From Scilla litardierei (lineage: Eukaryota > Streptophyta > Magnoliopsida > Asparagales > Asparagaceae): a DNA stretch of 64,000 nt. The DNA lies in contig CM061141.1 of assembly GCA_030789695.1 (NCBI GenBank), positions 323,005,938 to 323,069,937 on the forward strand. The letters run 5' to 3'. Position numbers and translations under genes: made by a program. This document shows positions 47,761-58,808 of this stretch, piece after piece (within the stretch, counting starts at the first letter, position 1; every line of letters begins with the position of its first letter). The notes under the pieces are model-generated. The model saw only the letters and a list, made by a program, of their open reading frames with translations. It was not told the DNA's origin and searched no databases.

Positions 47761-49867
47761 TGGCCATCAATTTTAGGCAGAAGCGGTACATACCGCTTGC
47801 TATGTATTTAATAGGATACTCTTGAGGCCCGGCACCAAACAAACTTGTTATGAATTGTTGTTTGGTAGGTTGCCTCAAGTTAAACATTTTAGTGTTTTTG
47901 GTGCAAAATGTTTTATCAAGAACACGTATGGTAGTTTGTAAAAATTTGATCCAAGATCTGATGAGGGGATATTTGTTGGATATTCCTCTCGTAGCAAAGC
48001 CTACCGGATATACAACAAAAGAACCTCAACGATCGAGGAATCTCTTCATGTTTCATTCAATGAAAATTTTGTCCCTCCTAGAATTATCGATGACGATGAT
48101 TCTATGGAAGTAATTAGTGACTCTATTGGTAAATCTGATACTATTGATTCTGTTGAAACTAACCATACTAATGACTCTTTTGAGAATGTTCCTAGTGACC
48201 AGGGTGTTCCCAGAAAGCTTCAAACAGTTCGTGACCATCCCCATGAGCAAGTCATTGGCAACATACAAGATAGTGTCAGAACAAGATCTCAAATCAACTT
48301 CTTCGCTCACTGTGCCTTTGTCTCTTCAGTGGAGCCAAAGAATATCAACGAGGCGTGCGAAGATAGTTCTTGGATCCTAGCCATGGAAGAGGAACTCATT
48401 CAGTTTGAGAGGTATGAGGTCTGGGAGCTAGTTCCGTTGCCTTCGAAGAATCACAATGTTATAGGAATGAAGTGGATCTTCAAGAACAAGACAGACGAGA
48501 ACCAAAATGTCATCCGGAACAAATCTCGGTTAGTTGCTCAAGGCTACAGGCAAGAGAAAGGTATAGATTTCGAGGAATCGTTTGTACCTGTAGCTAGGTT
48601 AGAATCTATTAGGTTGTTATTGTCATTTGCATGCCATAAAGATTTCAAACATTTTCAAATGGACGTAAAAAGTGCATTTTTAAACGGAGATGTCGTTGAG
48701 AAAGTTTATGTTTCTCAACCTCCGGGTTTTATAAATGAAAAATTTCCAAATCACGTTTTCAAACTTAAGAAAGCACTTCATGGTTTGAGACAAGCTCCTA
48801 GAGCTTGGTATGACCGCCTAAAGAACTTTCTTTTGTATTTGTGTTTCAAAATGGGTGAGGTTGATTCAACGCTTTTCGTTAAGTATGCAAATCATGATAT
48901 TATTTTAGTTCAAATTTACGTAGACGATATTATTTTCGGTGCTACTAACTTCACTCTTTGCGAAGAGTTTTCTAATGTCATGAAGGATCAATTTGAGATG
49001 AGCCACATGGGTGAGCTCAAATATTTCTTAGGACTCCAAATTCACCAAATGAACGATGGAATCTTCATCCACCAAACCAAGTACACGATGGAGCTGCTAA
49101 AGCGATTTGGAATGGAGAATGCTTCTAGCAAGAAGACTCCAATGAGGACCACAACACACCTTGATAAAGATACAGGCGGTAAAGATGTAGACATTCGTCT
49201 ATATTGAGGTATGATAGGAAGTTTATTATATCTTACTACTAGTAGGCCAGATATAATGTTTGACGTATGTGTTTGTGCTAGGTATCAGTCACAACCTAAG
49301 GAATCACACTTAATAGCGGTTAAACGTATTTTCCGTTACTTAAGTCACACACTCGACTACGGATTATTCTATCTAAAGTCAAGCACATATGAGTTAATCT
49401 CATATAGTGACGCAGATTATGCCGGATGCAAATCCGTCAGGAAGAGTACTAGTGGCACTTGCCATTTTATAGGAAATTCTCTTGTCTCTTGGTTTTCCAA
49501 GAAGCAGAATTCCGTATCACTTTCAACCACCGAGGCAGAATATATTGCCGCCGATGCTGCATGTGCACATGTTCTTTGGATGAGACACACACTTAAAGAC
49601 TTCGATATAAACTGTGATACTTGCCCTATCATGGTGGACAACCTAAGTGCAATATGTCTCTCCAAGAATCCGGTACACCACTCCCGTACCAAACACATAG
49701 ATGTCAGTCACCATTTCTTAGATGATCATGTAGCTAAAAAAGACATCATTTTAGTATACGTTGAAACCCAGAAGCAAATCGTCGATATTTTCACGAAACC
49801 ACTCAAGGAAGATACATTTGTGCGGTTACGTCGAGAATTGGGGATTATGGGTGAATCCGAGATTTAG
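47760..49867 (+). pseudogene. Sirevirus integrase end, reverse transcriptase and RNase H
   Basis: From 48,104 to 49,207 one frame gives [58 protein letters not shown] and the catalytic [15 protein letters not shown] at 49,205-49,207 (for CGA) interrupts it. The next frame continues directly with MIGSLLYLTTSRPDIMFDV, SYSDADYAGCKSVRKSTSG, WFSKKQNSVSLSTTEAEY and IFTKPLKED at the end of RNase H. Apart from this point mutation the RT/RNase H half is well preserved. Confidence 0.9.
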
Positions 49868-50604
49868 GACTCATTTTTTTATATATAATCTTGCATCATA
49901 ATGATTTTCATAAGATCCTGATTGATTTGTTGTGATATTCTCATTTTATGCTGGAGTTATGATTAATTTTTCGATTTGCGCGTCGGATTTATGATTTTCT
50001 GGTTTTATGGGGTAGAAATAGTTCGTATGAGAGTGTTTCGATGGTTTGTCCAAGTGTTCTTTGGAGAGAACTCAAAATTTCAAATTCTCAAATTTTTGGA
50101 CTCACTTAGTCAGTCCCAGTTTATCTCCAGACCGACTTGTTTCACTTCTAGTCAGTTAGACATTGAACTCAGACCGAGTAGTTCGTGCCCTATTTTTGAC
50201 CTCACTTGATGTCTGCCTTTTAGTCGGTCCAAGCTCATTTGTCGACCGACTAGATTTTATTTTAGTCGGTCAGCTCTTGAACTGAGACCGACTAGATGGG
50301 CAAGGACAAACTCGATTTTGGCCCTACTTAAACCGATTAGCCTCTCTCCACACCGATTAGAATTCATTCTAATCGGTGCGCCTCCTCCTCCTAAAACCCT
50401 AAATCGACGCATCCCTCTTTGTCTCCGCCGTCATCCGCCCTCTCCGGCCTCTTCCTGTCGCCGATGTTCATCCTCCTTCCTCCTGAGCCGGTCTCCTCCA
50501 TCATTGGTATCTCCTCTTTCCTTTTCTCATTCGATTAGGGTTCGTTTTCGTTCGACTTTCGTTCAATTCTCGTTCGATTTTTTTCGATTTCTTATCTCGA
50601 TCTC
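49868..50604 (+). other. Spacer between Sirevirus pol and the third coding region
   Basis: Non-coding. Between about 50,100 and 50,370 it carries several TAGTCGGTC / GACCGACTAG pairs of the kind seen in the LTR. Confidence 0.7.
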
Positions 50605-52156
50605 ATGGCAAGAACTCGTATCCCTATCTGTCCCTCCGCTCCCTCTCCCATGACCGTCGATCCTCCATCCAACCCTAATCCACCCAAACGCCGCACCAAA
50701 ACCGCTCGTCCGCCCCCTTCGTCGCCCACTTCTCCATCCTTTTCTTCGCCTCCTCTCAAGAAGAAGAAGGCGGCTCTCTCTAAACCAAAACCCAATCTAC
50801 GTCCAAGCCCCGGTCCACGCTCAAACAAAAGATTTTGACCCAAGGCCCCTACCGTGCTCCCACTCCTCCCAATTCACCCTCTGACTCCGACGATGACTAT
50901 ATCCCGGAGACTTAGGCTACTGAGAAGGCACCTACCCCTCCTCCTTGCCCTACCTCACGTCAGTCTAAGGGGAAGGGTCCCATGCCTTCTGGTGGGGTGG
51001 ATATCTCTCTATGTCGCAACGACCCGTTGTGTCTAGCCGCCTACAACCGTATCGAGCACTGCCCATTGATCCTCGAGCACTTTGTCCAGTTCTCTGATTT
51101 TCCTCAGCTCACCGATCTCTTATCCTATAGCAGGCTCCTTGAATATCTTCGCCACGATCCCAACGCGAATCCTCATCCTTACCCTCGGCTCGTCAAACTC
51201 TTCTATGCCAATCGAGTTCGGGGTGAGTATGATGACAATCATTGTATTGAGACCACTGTCTTGGGGACACCCATTGTCCTCATGGTAGAGATATTAGGAC
51301 AGATACTTGGGGTCTCCTCGTCTGGTCTGCTCCCTTCTGATATCTCTTTGGATAATATCCACGATCTCGATCAGTCCCTCTTAGCTGACATGTTCCATGT
51401 TGTTCCTCCTGCCATGATTGGCGTTCCATCTAAATCTTTCAAACTGAATACATGAGTCTTGAATTTGATTCTGAAGTCGTGTCTTCTCCCGAAGTACGGC
51501 TCCTCCAGCTTGCCATCCCTGACCTTCCTGAAGCTCATATATGCCCTTTTTGATGGGAGCGAGATAAATTGGGCTCGCATCATTTTGGACAAGATGGACT
51601 CGTTTGAGTGCATCAGGAAGTCGACCAAGGCCGCACATATTCCTTATCTGTGCCTCTTGACTTTGGTCTTTCGTCACTTCGGAGTACCTCTCCCTCCTGA
51701 CGATCAGCTTTCCTTGGGTCCTCCCTTGAATGCGACCGCCATCAAGAAATCTCTTGCGGCCTTGCGCCATGTTCAGCGGACCACCCCTTCAGTTCCTCCT
51801 CCGTCGTCTCGCCCTGCCTCTTCAGCTTCCATGAGCCGTCATGAAGCTCGTCGCTTGCATTGTGAGGAGGGGCATTGAGGTTCCTCCGACAGTCTCTGAT
51901 GAGGAAGCCATGGATGCTGCTGAGGATGAGGAGTGTGCTGCTACTTCTCCGGTTCGTGCCCCCGAGGGTACTTCTGTTGTTGAGCATCCTGCTGCCACCA
52001 TTCCTTCGGTGGATACATCTGTCGTTCCAGAGTCTGCCACTTCGTCTGCACAGCCAGCCGCTGGTGCTGATCCTGCCTCTGCCTCCTGAGCCTACCTTGG
52101 AGGACTCTCCTTTGAGCATTTGGATGATATATCTAGTTGTGAGAGAGTGGCCTTAG
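50605..52156 (+). pseudogene. Third Sirevirus coding region (env-like position)
   Basis: Fragments in successive frames follow one another. At 50,605-50,838 there is a Pro/Ser/Lys-rich start with KKKKAALSKPKP. At 50,982-51,455 there is a folded-looking domain with EHFVQFSDFPQLTDLL, YPRLVKLFYANRVRGEYDD and VLGTPIVLMVEILGQILGVS. At 51,459-51,878 there is CLLTLVFRHFGVPLPPDD. At 51,841-52,089 there is an acidic Ala/Pro/Val-rich tail. The LFYAN..VRG pattern resembles the plant-specific domain annotated as putative plant transposon protein, found in Sirevirus third frames. No signal peptide or membrane anchor is obvious in these fragments, so 'env-like' here means position only. Confidence 0.65.
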
Positions 52157-52949
52157 GATAGATGGGTGGTTGTTTTGGATGTCTTGTGATACATTTTTTT
52201 GTATGTCGGGTTGTTGTATGTTGTGCACTATATACTGCTATCTGCTGATGATCGATGTTTTTTTGGTAATCTGGATGTGTCATTTTTTTGTTGTATCTAT
52301 ATATGTTTCTACATCCTGTTGCAGTTCTTCTCTGTGTGCACATTGTACTTCGTCTTTGTGATACTTTGAATATATAGCTTTGTTTGTATGAAAACATGAA
52401 TTGTTTTCCATGCACTCAATTCGCTAAAAATGTTGATATTGGAGAGTATGTTCCTTTCATCAATACGTGGATTTGATTTTGTTTTTGATGATTTCTCTTT
52501 TCGACTATGGTCTCATTGGCACACTTTGATTTTGTTTTCGATGTTTTCCTTGGTGCCATTTGGGCAGTCGTCGTTTTCTTCAACTCTCTTGTTTTGATTT
52601 TTTTAACCATGGTTGTTGTTTTTGGCTTCCTCCCGCTCTTTTTGGATAATGCCAAAGGGGGAGAGAATTAATAATGACTATGTACTAAATGATAATTTAA
52701 ACAATTACCGTGAATCTAATTTCATATGTTAGATTTAGGGGGAGTGAAGATATAAAAATGGATTCTGATCCCATATTTCAATAATTGGATCATGTTTTTT
52801 TTTACTTCTCTCTTTTGCTTGATGCTCATGTGTATTATTTAATATGGAACTAACGAGTCATCAATGCAGGGGGAGTAAGTAAATTTCATTTATATCATTA
52901 TTATTGATTTATATTTATGTTGGTTTGTCATCACCAAAAAGAGGGAGAA
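52157..52949 (+). other. Sirevirus 3' untranslated region with repeated polypurine tracts
   Basis: Four purine tracts follow one another: AAAGGGGGAGAGAA (near 52,655), AGGGGGAGTGAAGA (52,737), AGGGGGAG (52,869) and AAAAAGAGGGAGAA directly before the LTR. Multiple tracts upstream of the 3' LTR are a documented Sirevirus feature. Only the last is positioned to prime plus-strand synthesis of the LTR. Confidence 0.85.
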
Positions 52950-54447
52950 TGTTGAGTATTGAATCCCCTGATTTGGTTTTGATGATGAACAAACGTAAAT
53001 ATTGGGTACTAATTCTCTTTGACCGCAGTTATGAAGATTGTCACCAAATTACCTTGTAGATCTCAATCGACGTCCCAAGACTTCTTTAGAGTGCGTGATC
53101 GATGTGCCTGAAGCTTCATTGAAGCTCAAGGAGTATTAATGAAGTCAAGGGATTCAGAATCTTCATGTAGAAGCTTTTGAAGACGGTTTGTAATGTTTAT
53201 TTTTATTGTCTTCTAGAATGTTAAGCCTTGAGTAGTACTTGCCTTAGTTATCCTCTTATATTTCCTATCTTATCTCTAGGATTACCTTAGAAGCCATTAG
53301 AAAGTATACTTTAGCTTATTGTGTCTTTACATGGCTTCCTGTGCATCTTAGTTGGTTCAAGTAGAAGGACCAACCGACTAGATGACAATCTAATCGGTTG
53401 AAAATCCTTCTTGAACCGACTAGACATACTTGTGTATTTCAGCCTAGTTACTATTGACCAATTAGTCGGTCCAAGAAGGTTCACTGACCGACTAGTTGTC
53501 AAACTAGTCGGTTAGTGTCACTTCTTAGACCGACTAGTTTATCCTCCTTATTTCGATATATTCTCTGGCAACCATCTAGTCGGTCCAAGAAGGTTCACCG
53601 ACCGACTAGTTCTCAAACTAATCGGTCAGTGATCCTTCTTAGACCGATTAAGCTGCTTTAATTTTCCAGCCGTTGGAGAATTTTTTTTCACGATTTTTCT
53701 TGATCTGTTTTGATTCTTTCCATATGTGTTTGATTCGTTTCAAACAAGGAAATTTGCCTATTATCAAAGGGATTTCAAATCTAACTTTCAATCATTGGTT
53801 TTTGAACTTCCAAGGCTTTCTCTCTCGAAAATCTCTCTCTCTTCTCTTTGTGACCTAATTTCTCCACGAGATTTTCAATGGTGTGTGTTCATATTTCTGA
53901 AGGATCAAATCACGATCATCACCATCGTCCTAGCCATTTTCACGCTGTTCATCGGTGCTACGGTTTTGTGCTCATTCTTTCTCATCTTTCTTCCTTGCCC
54001 TAATTCGTAAGTATCTCAAGGCATAGGAATTTGTGGTGAGTTATATTTATTTCATTTAAACTATTTTTTATAATTTTATCTCTCGGGTTGTGAGAGAAGT
54101 TTGTGATCCCGGTTTGTGGGAGTCGCAATTCGTTCATTGTATTGTTTGATCTTGTAGTAGTTTCTACAAGAAGTTGTTTAGTGGAATCTTGAGTTAGTGG
54201 ATTCTGACTCAAGTAGCCGGAGGGGATCCGGGTGTCTGGGACGTAGGATCACCGGGAACAAGTCGGGAAGACTTGGGTGGATCTGAACCCATTACATCGT
54301 GTGTTTGAGTTGTGCTTCTCTTGTTGCTCTATTTTATTCCGCAAAGTTGTTTGTGTTTGCACAATAAATAGGAATTAGACTCTTGATTATTTTAAAGTAC
54401 TATTAACCCCCCTCTAATACTTGTGCAGTAGCTACCAGGGCATTACA
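52950..54447 (+). repeat. 3' LTR of the Sirevirus
   Basis: It is co-linear with 42,907-44,406, including the TAGTCGGTC palindromes (about 53,370-53,650), and is followed by the target duplication ACATA. Confidence 0.94.
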
Positions 54448-54452
54448 ACATA

Positions 54453-55824
54453 TATGTGAATATGTATCATACTTGTATCAATGTGAGATGTAGGGATGTG
54501 TTCACGAAGGTGTACTGTGCAGTAGGAATATATGTAATGGTGTGTATATTAGATGAATGAATACATATATGTATATATACTTATACGTATCTTGTTTGAC
54601 TACTTGCTGATCTATTCCATAGGGTTGTCTCTCTAGGTGTATCTCAGTGTGCTTTGGATAAATATATTCTTGTTTGTATGCGTGAATATATAGGTCTGTA
54701 CCAGAGCATGTGTGTACGTGCGTGAATGTGCAATGTAAATGTGGATGTGATAGATATGGAATATATGTGTATATATGTGTGATAAATGTAAGCGAATGGA
54801 ACTGCTTGATATGTGTGTATTGGGCTGTGTGTATTTGGTTGCACATTTATGTATATACGTGTGCATGGAGTGTAGATGTATATTTATATTTGTTAGTCCA
54901 TTATGACAGTAAGTGTGCAGCAGATGCAGGGATAGTTATACATATATAGCATATGAAGGAAACATATTATGTTTGTGCACTCTCATGTGTATTGTGTGTG
55001 GTATATGTACCTAGCTGTGTGAGGCAGTAGGTGCACTGCTATGGATATGATATTATGTGTAGACTTATTTATAGTTATGATAGTGAACCTTATGTGACTT
55101 GATCATACATGTGCCAGTACGTGCACGTGAACGTATGTATGGATGCGACTAACTATTGTGTGTATGTATATATTTACGTGTCTATGAATGTGAGTAAGCC
55201 CATGTGACTAAGTATTGGGAGTATAAGGATCCGGGGTACATACGGTGTGACACCGTGATGGTGACCCTGTTTATTAAGCAATGGTGCGAAGATTAATGTG
55301 TATTGCTGGATGTCTGTGCATGGATGTAGACGTATATGTAAATATATATAGAGAGATAGAATATAATTCGTTTATATTTGAGTGTACGGTGATGTATCTG
55401 AGAGCACGCCATGTATGGATACGTTATGTATCGTGGTGTGGATATGGTGTGATGCCACATGCATACAGATATGGGAAGTGATCTAAATACATGTAATAAT
55501 ATGTATGGGTAATGTGTGATGTATATGTTAAGGTGTGAGTAGATGTGCCTAGATGTTTATATGAAAAACATATGTGTATGTATACAAAATGATGCATATA
55601 GGGATATGGATGTGCTACTAGATGAGTAATAGGATGTATCTGTGACTTGTGCGCGATGCGAATGTGTATGGATGATAGTGAAGTATATAGTGTATATAAG
55701 TGTGGGGTAGATACGTATTCTTATTTGTACTTCATGGATAGTAAGACAATCATACCTAGCTGGCCTCGGTAAGGTTCACACCCTAGGAAGTCCGAGGACA
55801 GACTTTATTTTAAGGTGGGTAGGA
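54453..55824 (+). other. Internal region of the non-autonomous element, right part
   Basis: The same T/G-rich non-coding character as 40,711-42,906 (TATGTGTATATATG and similar), ending in a purine-rich tract before the 3' LTR. Tyr/Cys/Ile-rich short frames are composition artefacts. Confidence 0.75.
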
Positions 55825-58803
55825 TGTCATGCCCTATTTTGCACTATACGGGTATTCTACTGAAAACGCGCGGTATTTCTACCTACGATACATGCGTAGG
55901 CATGAAATAAACATAGATAACGATAAATGTAACTTAATGAAAGGGGGATTAGGCTGTAATGCGTGGCTAAGATACGAGAAAGCGAGATTGAGCGCAGGAG
56001 AAGTGTGAAAGACCTCGTTGGTGCAAAAGAACAGGAATGTGCTAGACGTGTGTGTGTGAAGCATGTATGCATCCACGGATGGCCACGGATGTGTAGGGAG
56101 AGCCATGGAAGTGTGAAAGGGGTTAGGGGTCAATGGCAACTCCCGTAAATTTTTAGAAAAGTCGGGGGCAAAACGGTCTTTTTGACTAAAACTGTTGTGC
56201 GTACATACTTGAGTGGTCGGTGCATAAAGTAATGGCAAACTTGTAAATACTTGAAACTTGAGGGGAATTTTTGGGAGGGTAGTTTGGTCTTTTACAAGGT
56301 TCATGCTTATCCTAAGAGCTTTCTAGTAAGGGATATTTTAAAAGAAGTTTCTCACTTTTTCCTTACTCTTCCTTTCCTTTATATTTTCATTTTTCTTTCC
56401 CCTCTTTTCCTCTCCCTTCCCTAGCCTATGGCCGGCCACCTCCACATGCCACATCCAATTTCTTCAACCAAGAAAAAAAAGGAAATGAAGAAGAAGAAGA
56501 AGAAGATGGAGAAAGAAGATGGAGTGAAGAGAAAGAGAAAGAAGAGAAGGAAAGGAGGAGAAATCAAGATGTGAGGTAGGATTCCAACTTGGTATTTGGA
56601 ATTTAATTAGGGTTTTATTTTATTATGTTTCTAAATCTTGTTTTATCAATATGGATTAGTAGTAATCAAATTCATATGCCATGTTTTAATTTTCATGAAT
56701 ATCCCCTTGAAATTCTAACCAACATCACTTCCTTTGAAAAGCTGAAATTTTGATGGGTGTTCATGCTTGGATTCTGTTTTCTGTGGTTAGAATTAGGGTT
56801 CGAAAAAAATATTAGCTTGTATATCTTGCAATCCTACCCAAAAATCATATAAATATTGATATATATTCAATTCTGGAATTGGGAGTAAAAATTCATTGTT
56901 TGCAAGATGTCTGAAATTCTGTCAAGATGTACACTGTTTAGCAAAATGAGGATTACTACCTGCACACGCCATGGATTTTTTTAATCTTGGTCTTGTTGGA
57001 AAGTTAACAAGTTTTTCTAAAAGTTCATCAGAGTTCTCTTATGTCGAATATCTGGCTAGAACATGCTCAAAACTGGCTTTGAACACAGGCCCTGAAATCT
57101 GTCTGAAAAACAGATTTGACATATTTCACTAATTAATTATCCATAAATCACCTATTTAATATTTTTACCTGAAATTTATCTGTGAATCCAGGACTCATAT
57201 ATCTATAACTTTTATTTGGGACAATTTGTCAAATTCTCAATAAAAATTGATGATATGTGCTCATCTATTGCCACTTTTGTAAATTTCAGCAAGCTGAAGT
57301 ACTAAAGTAGTGTTGTGAAATGGATAGTATTGCTAATTCATCTTTTATAGTGCATGATTATTGTTGTTATATGTAAATTAGATTAATGACATGTCTTGCC
57401 ATTTGAATTTCTAATGTGCTATGGACATGCACGTCACGCCCATCACATGTTTGTGAAAATGCCTAAATGAAGGCAAATGTAGAAATGCAAGAAATGCTCC
57501 ATCATATGAATATGAAATGAAATTTGATGTGAACTTGAAATGTTGAGAGAATGTATGCATGGTGCTATATGTGATGTGATGATGATTTGATATGAATATG
57601 ATGGAGGGCATGACACCTCAGTGCATGACCCACGTTGGTATAAATGTGGAACGTGACACCATGCAACATGACTAAAATGATAGAAGTGATATTCTGGAAT
57701 GCCTCAGTCCTCTCTAATGAGGGTGAGTTAGCAAAGTCCGGGTTTAGGTCGGATTTGAGTAAATTGTGGATATGAGGCCTGGACTGTGAAGTTGGGAGAT
57801 GATTATGTGATGTGTGGAGTTTACACCCACTCGTCTTTACCGGAAGTGGAGGGGATACTTACACCCACTCGCCTTTACCGGGAGTGGAGGGGTCATACGG
57901 AGGTTGGGTTATATGTGGATAGCCTCACTCCTGACTGGGACGGGGGAGGTGAGAGGCCCGGCGTACAGTGCATGTGTCCACTGCGTCGTGTGCTATATTC
58001 ACCCCAAATTTGGGGTGAAGTCTAGGTCCTGGTATCACACAGTTTACCCAAGTTCCAATTAATTTAAATATAAAATGGTAAAAATAAGAATTTGGGTTTT
58101 ACTTCCTCTGCTGACAGTACTTCCCCTTCCCGTTGCATGTTTCTTTGTGATTCTGTGTTAAGCCTCAGGCACTTGCACTTATCTTATTAGATATTAGTGG
58201 CTTGAACACTTGTGTTATTATTATTATTATTATTCGTGCTAACCCTTTTCTTGCAGTAACTCGACACTGGACCGCAGGTATGATTCCCTTGCTTTAGCTA
58301 TTTAATTTTCACTATATCAATTAGATACATGCTCTATTTCTCTTGCTTGCCTTGTGATCTGATAACCCTAAAACGGAGTTCCAAACCCAAGTTGGTTCCT
58401 ACTGGGGCAGGCATTGACGTGCTCCTCCCCATTTTTCAGGTGGCCGTGTCAGCTTGGTTGGAGGTGACTTGGAGTTGGGTTTCGGGGGTAGAACTCGGTG
58501 GGAGCTGTGGCTTATAGAGTGACTTGGTTGTCTTGGGAGGTGGATAGTGTTGGTGTATTTGAAATGATGTAACTGTATTTTGTATATAATTGAATGTTGT
58601 TATATAAAGTGTGTTGTTATTGTTCTATGTCACTACGAGTTGTTTGGTATTTGCTGGAGCTCTACTTGTCCTATCCCAGCATGTGCGCAGTGGCCTGCTT
58701 ATTCAGTTCTTCCTTCTCTCTCTTTTCCCTCTCATCACCCCCACTCTTCAGGATACTTGGGGAAAAATTTAATGCCGGGTATTCTGGGGATCGAGGCGTG
58801 ACA
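55825..58803 (+). repeat. 3' LTR of the non-autonomous element
   Basis: It is co-linear with 37,766-40,710. It includes the same two-copy TTACACCCACTC repeat (57,822-57,893) and a (TTA)n tract near 58,215, and is followed by the target duplication TCATC. Confidence 0.93.
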
Positions 58804-58808
58804 TCATC

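Larger units (their letters stand above)
42907..54447 (+). mobile_element. Sirevirus-type Ty1/copia retrotransposon, full length 11.5 kb
   Basis: The LTRs are 42,907-44,406 (1500 bp) and 52,950-54,447 (1498 bp), starting TGTTGAGTATTG and ending GGCATTACA. The perfect target duplication ACATA lies at 42,902-42,906 and 54,448-54,452. The primer site TTTGGTATCGGAGA follows the 5' LTR, and several GGGGGAG tracts precede the 3' LTR. Gag, protease, integrase, reverse transcriptase and RNase H are in copia order, followed by a ~2-kb third coding region. The length, extra frame, repeated purine tracts and CGG-rich palindromes in the LTR are known Sirevirus hallmarks. By hand I count six differences in the first ~205 LTR bases. 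Confidence 0.94.
37766..58803 (+). mobile_element. Non-autonomous LTR retrotransposon with ~2.95-kb LTRs
   Basis: Its LTRs are 37,766-40,710 (2945 bp) and 55,825-58,803 (2979 bp), starting TGTCATGCCC and ending GGCGTGACA. The perfect target duplication TCATC lies at 37,761-37,765 and 58,804-58,808. The interior, once the nested Sirevirus (42,907-54,447) is removed, is about 3.6 kb of T/G-rich, apparently non-coding DNA (40,711-42,906 and 54,453-55,824). A purine-rich AAGGTGGGTAGGA precedes the 3' LTR. I could not identify a convincing primer site. It must depend on another element's proteins. Confidence 0.9.

Noticed and set aside
54502..55481. Tyr/His/Ile-rich short frames on both strands
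   Set aside because: Produced by the TGTATATG-rich non-coding interior of the non-autonomous element.
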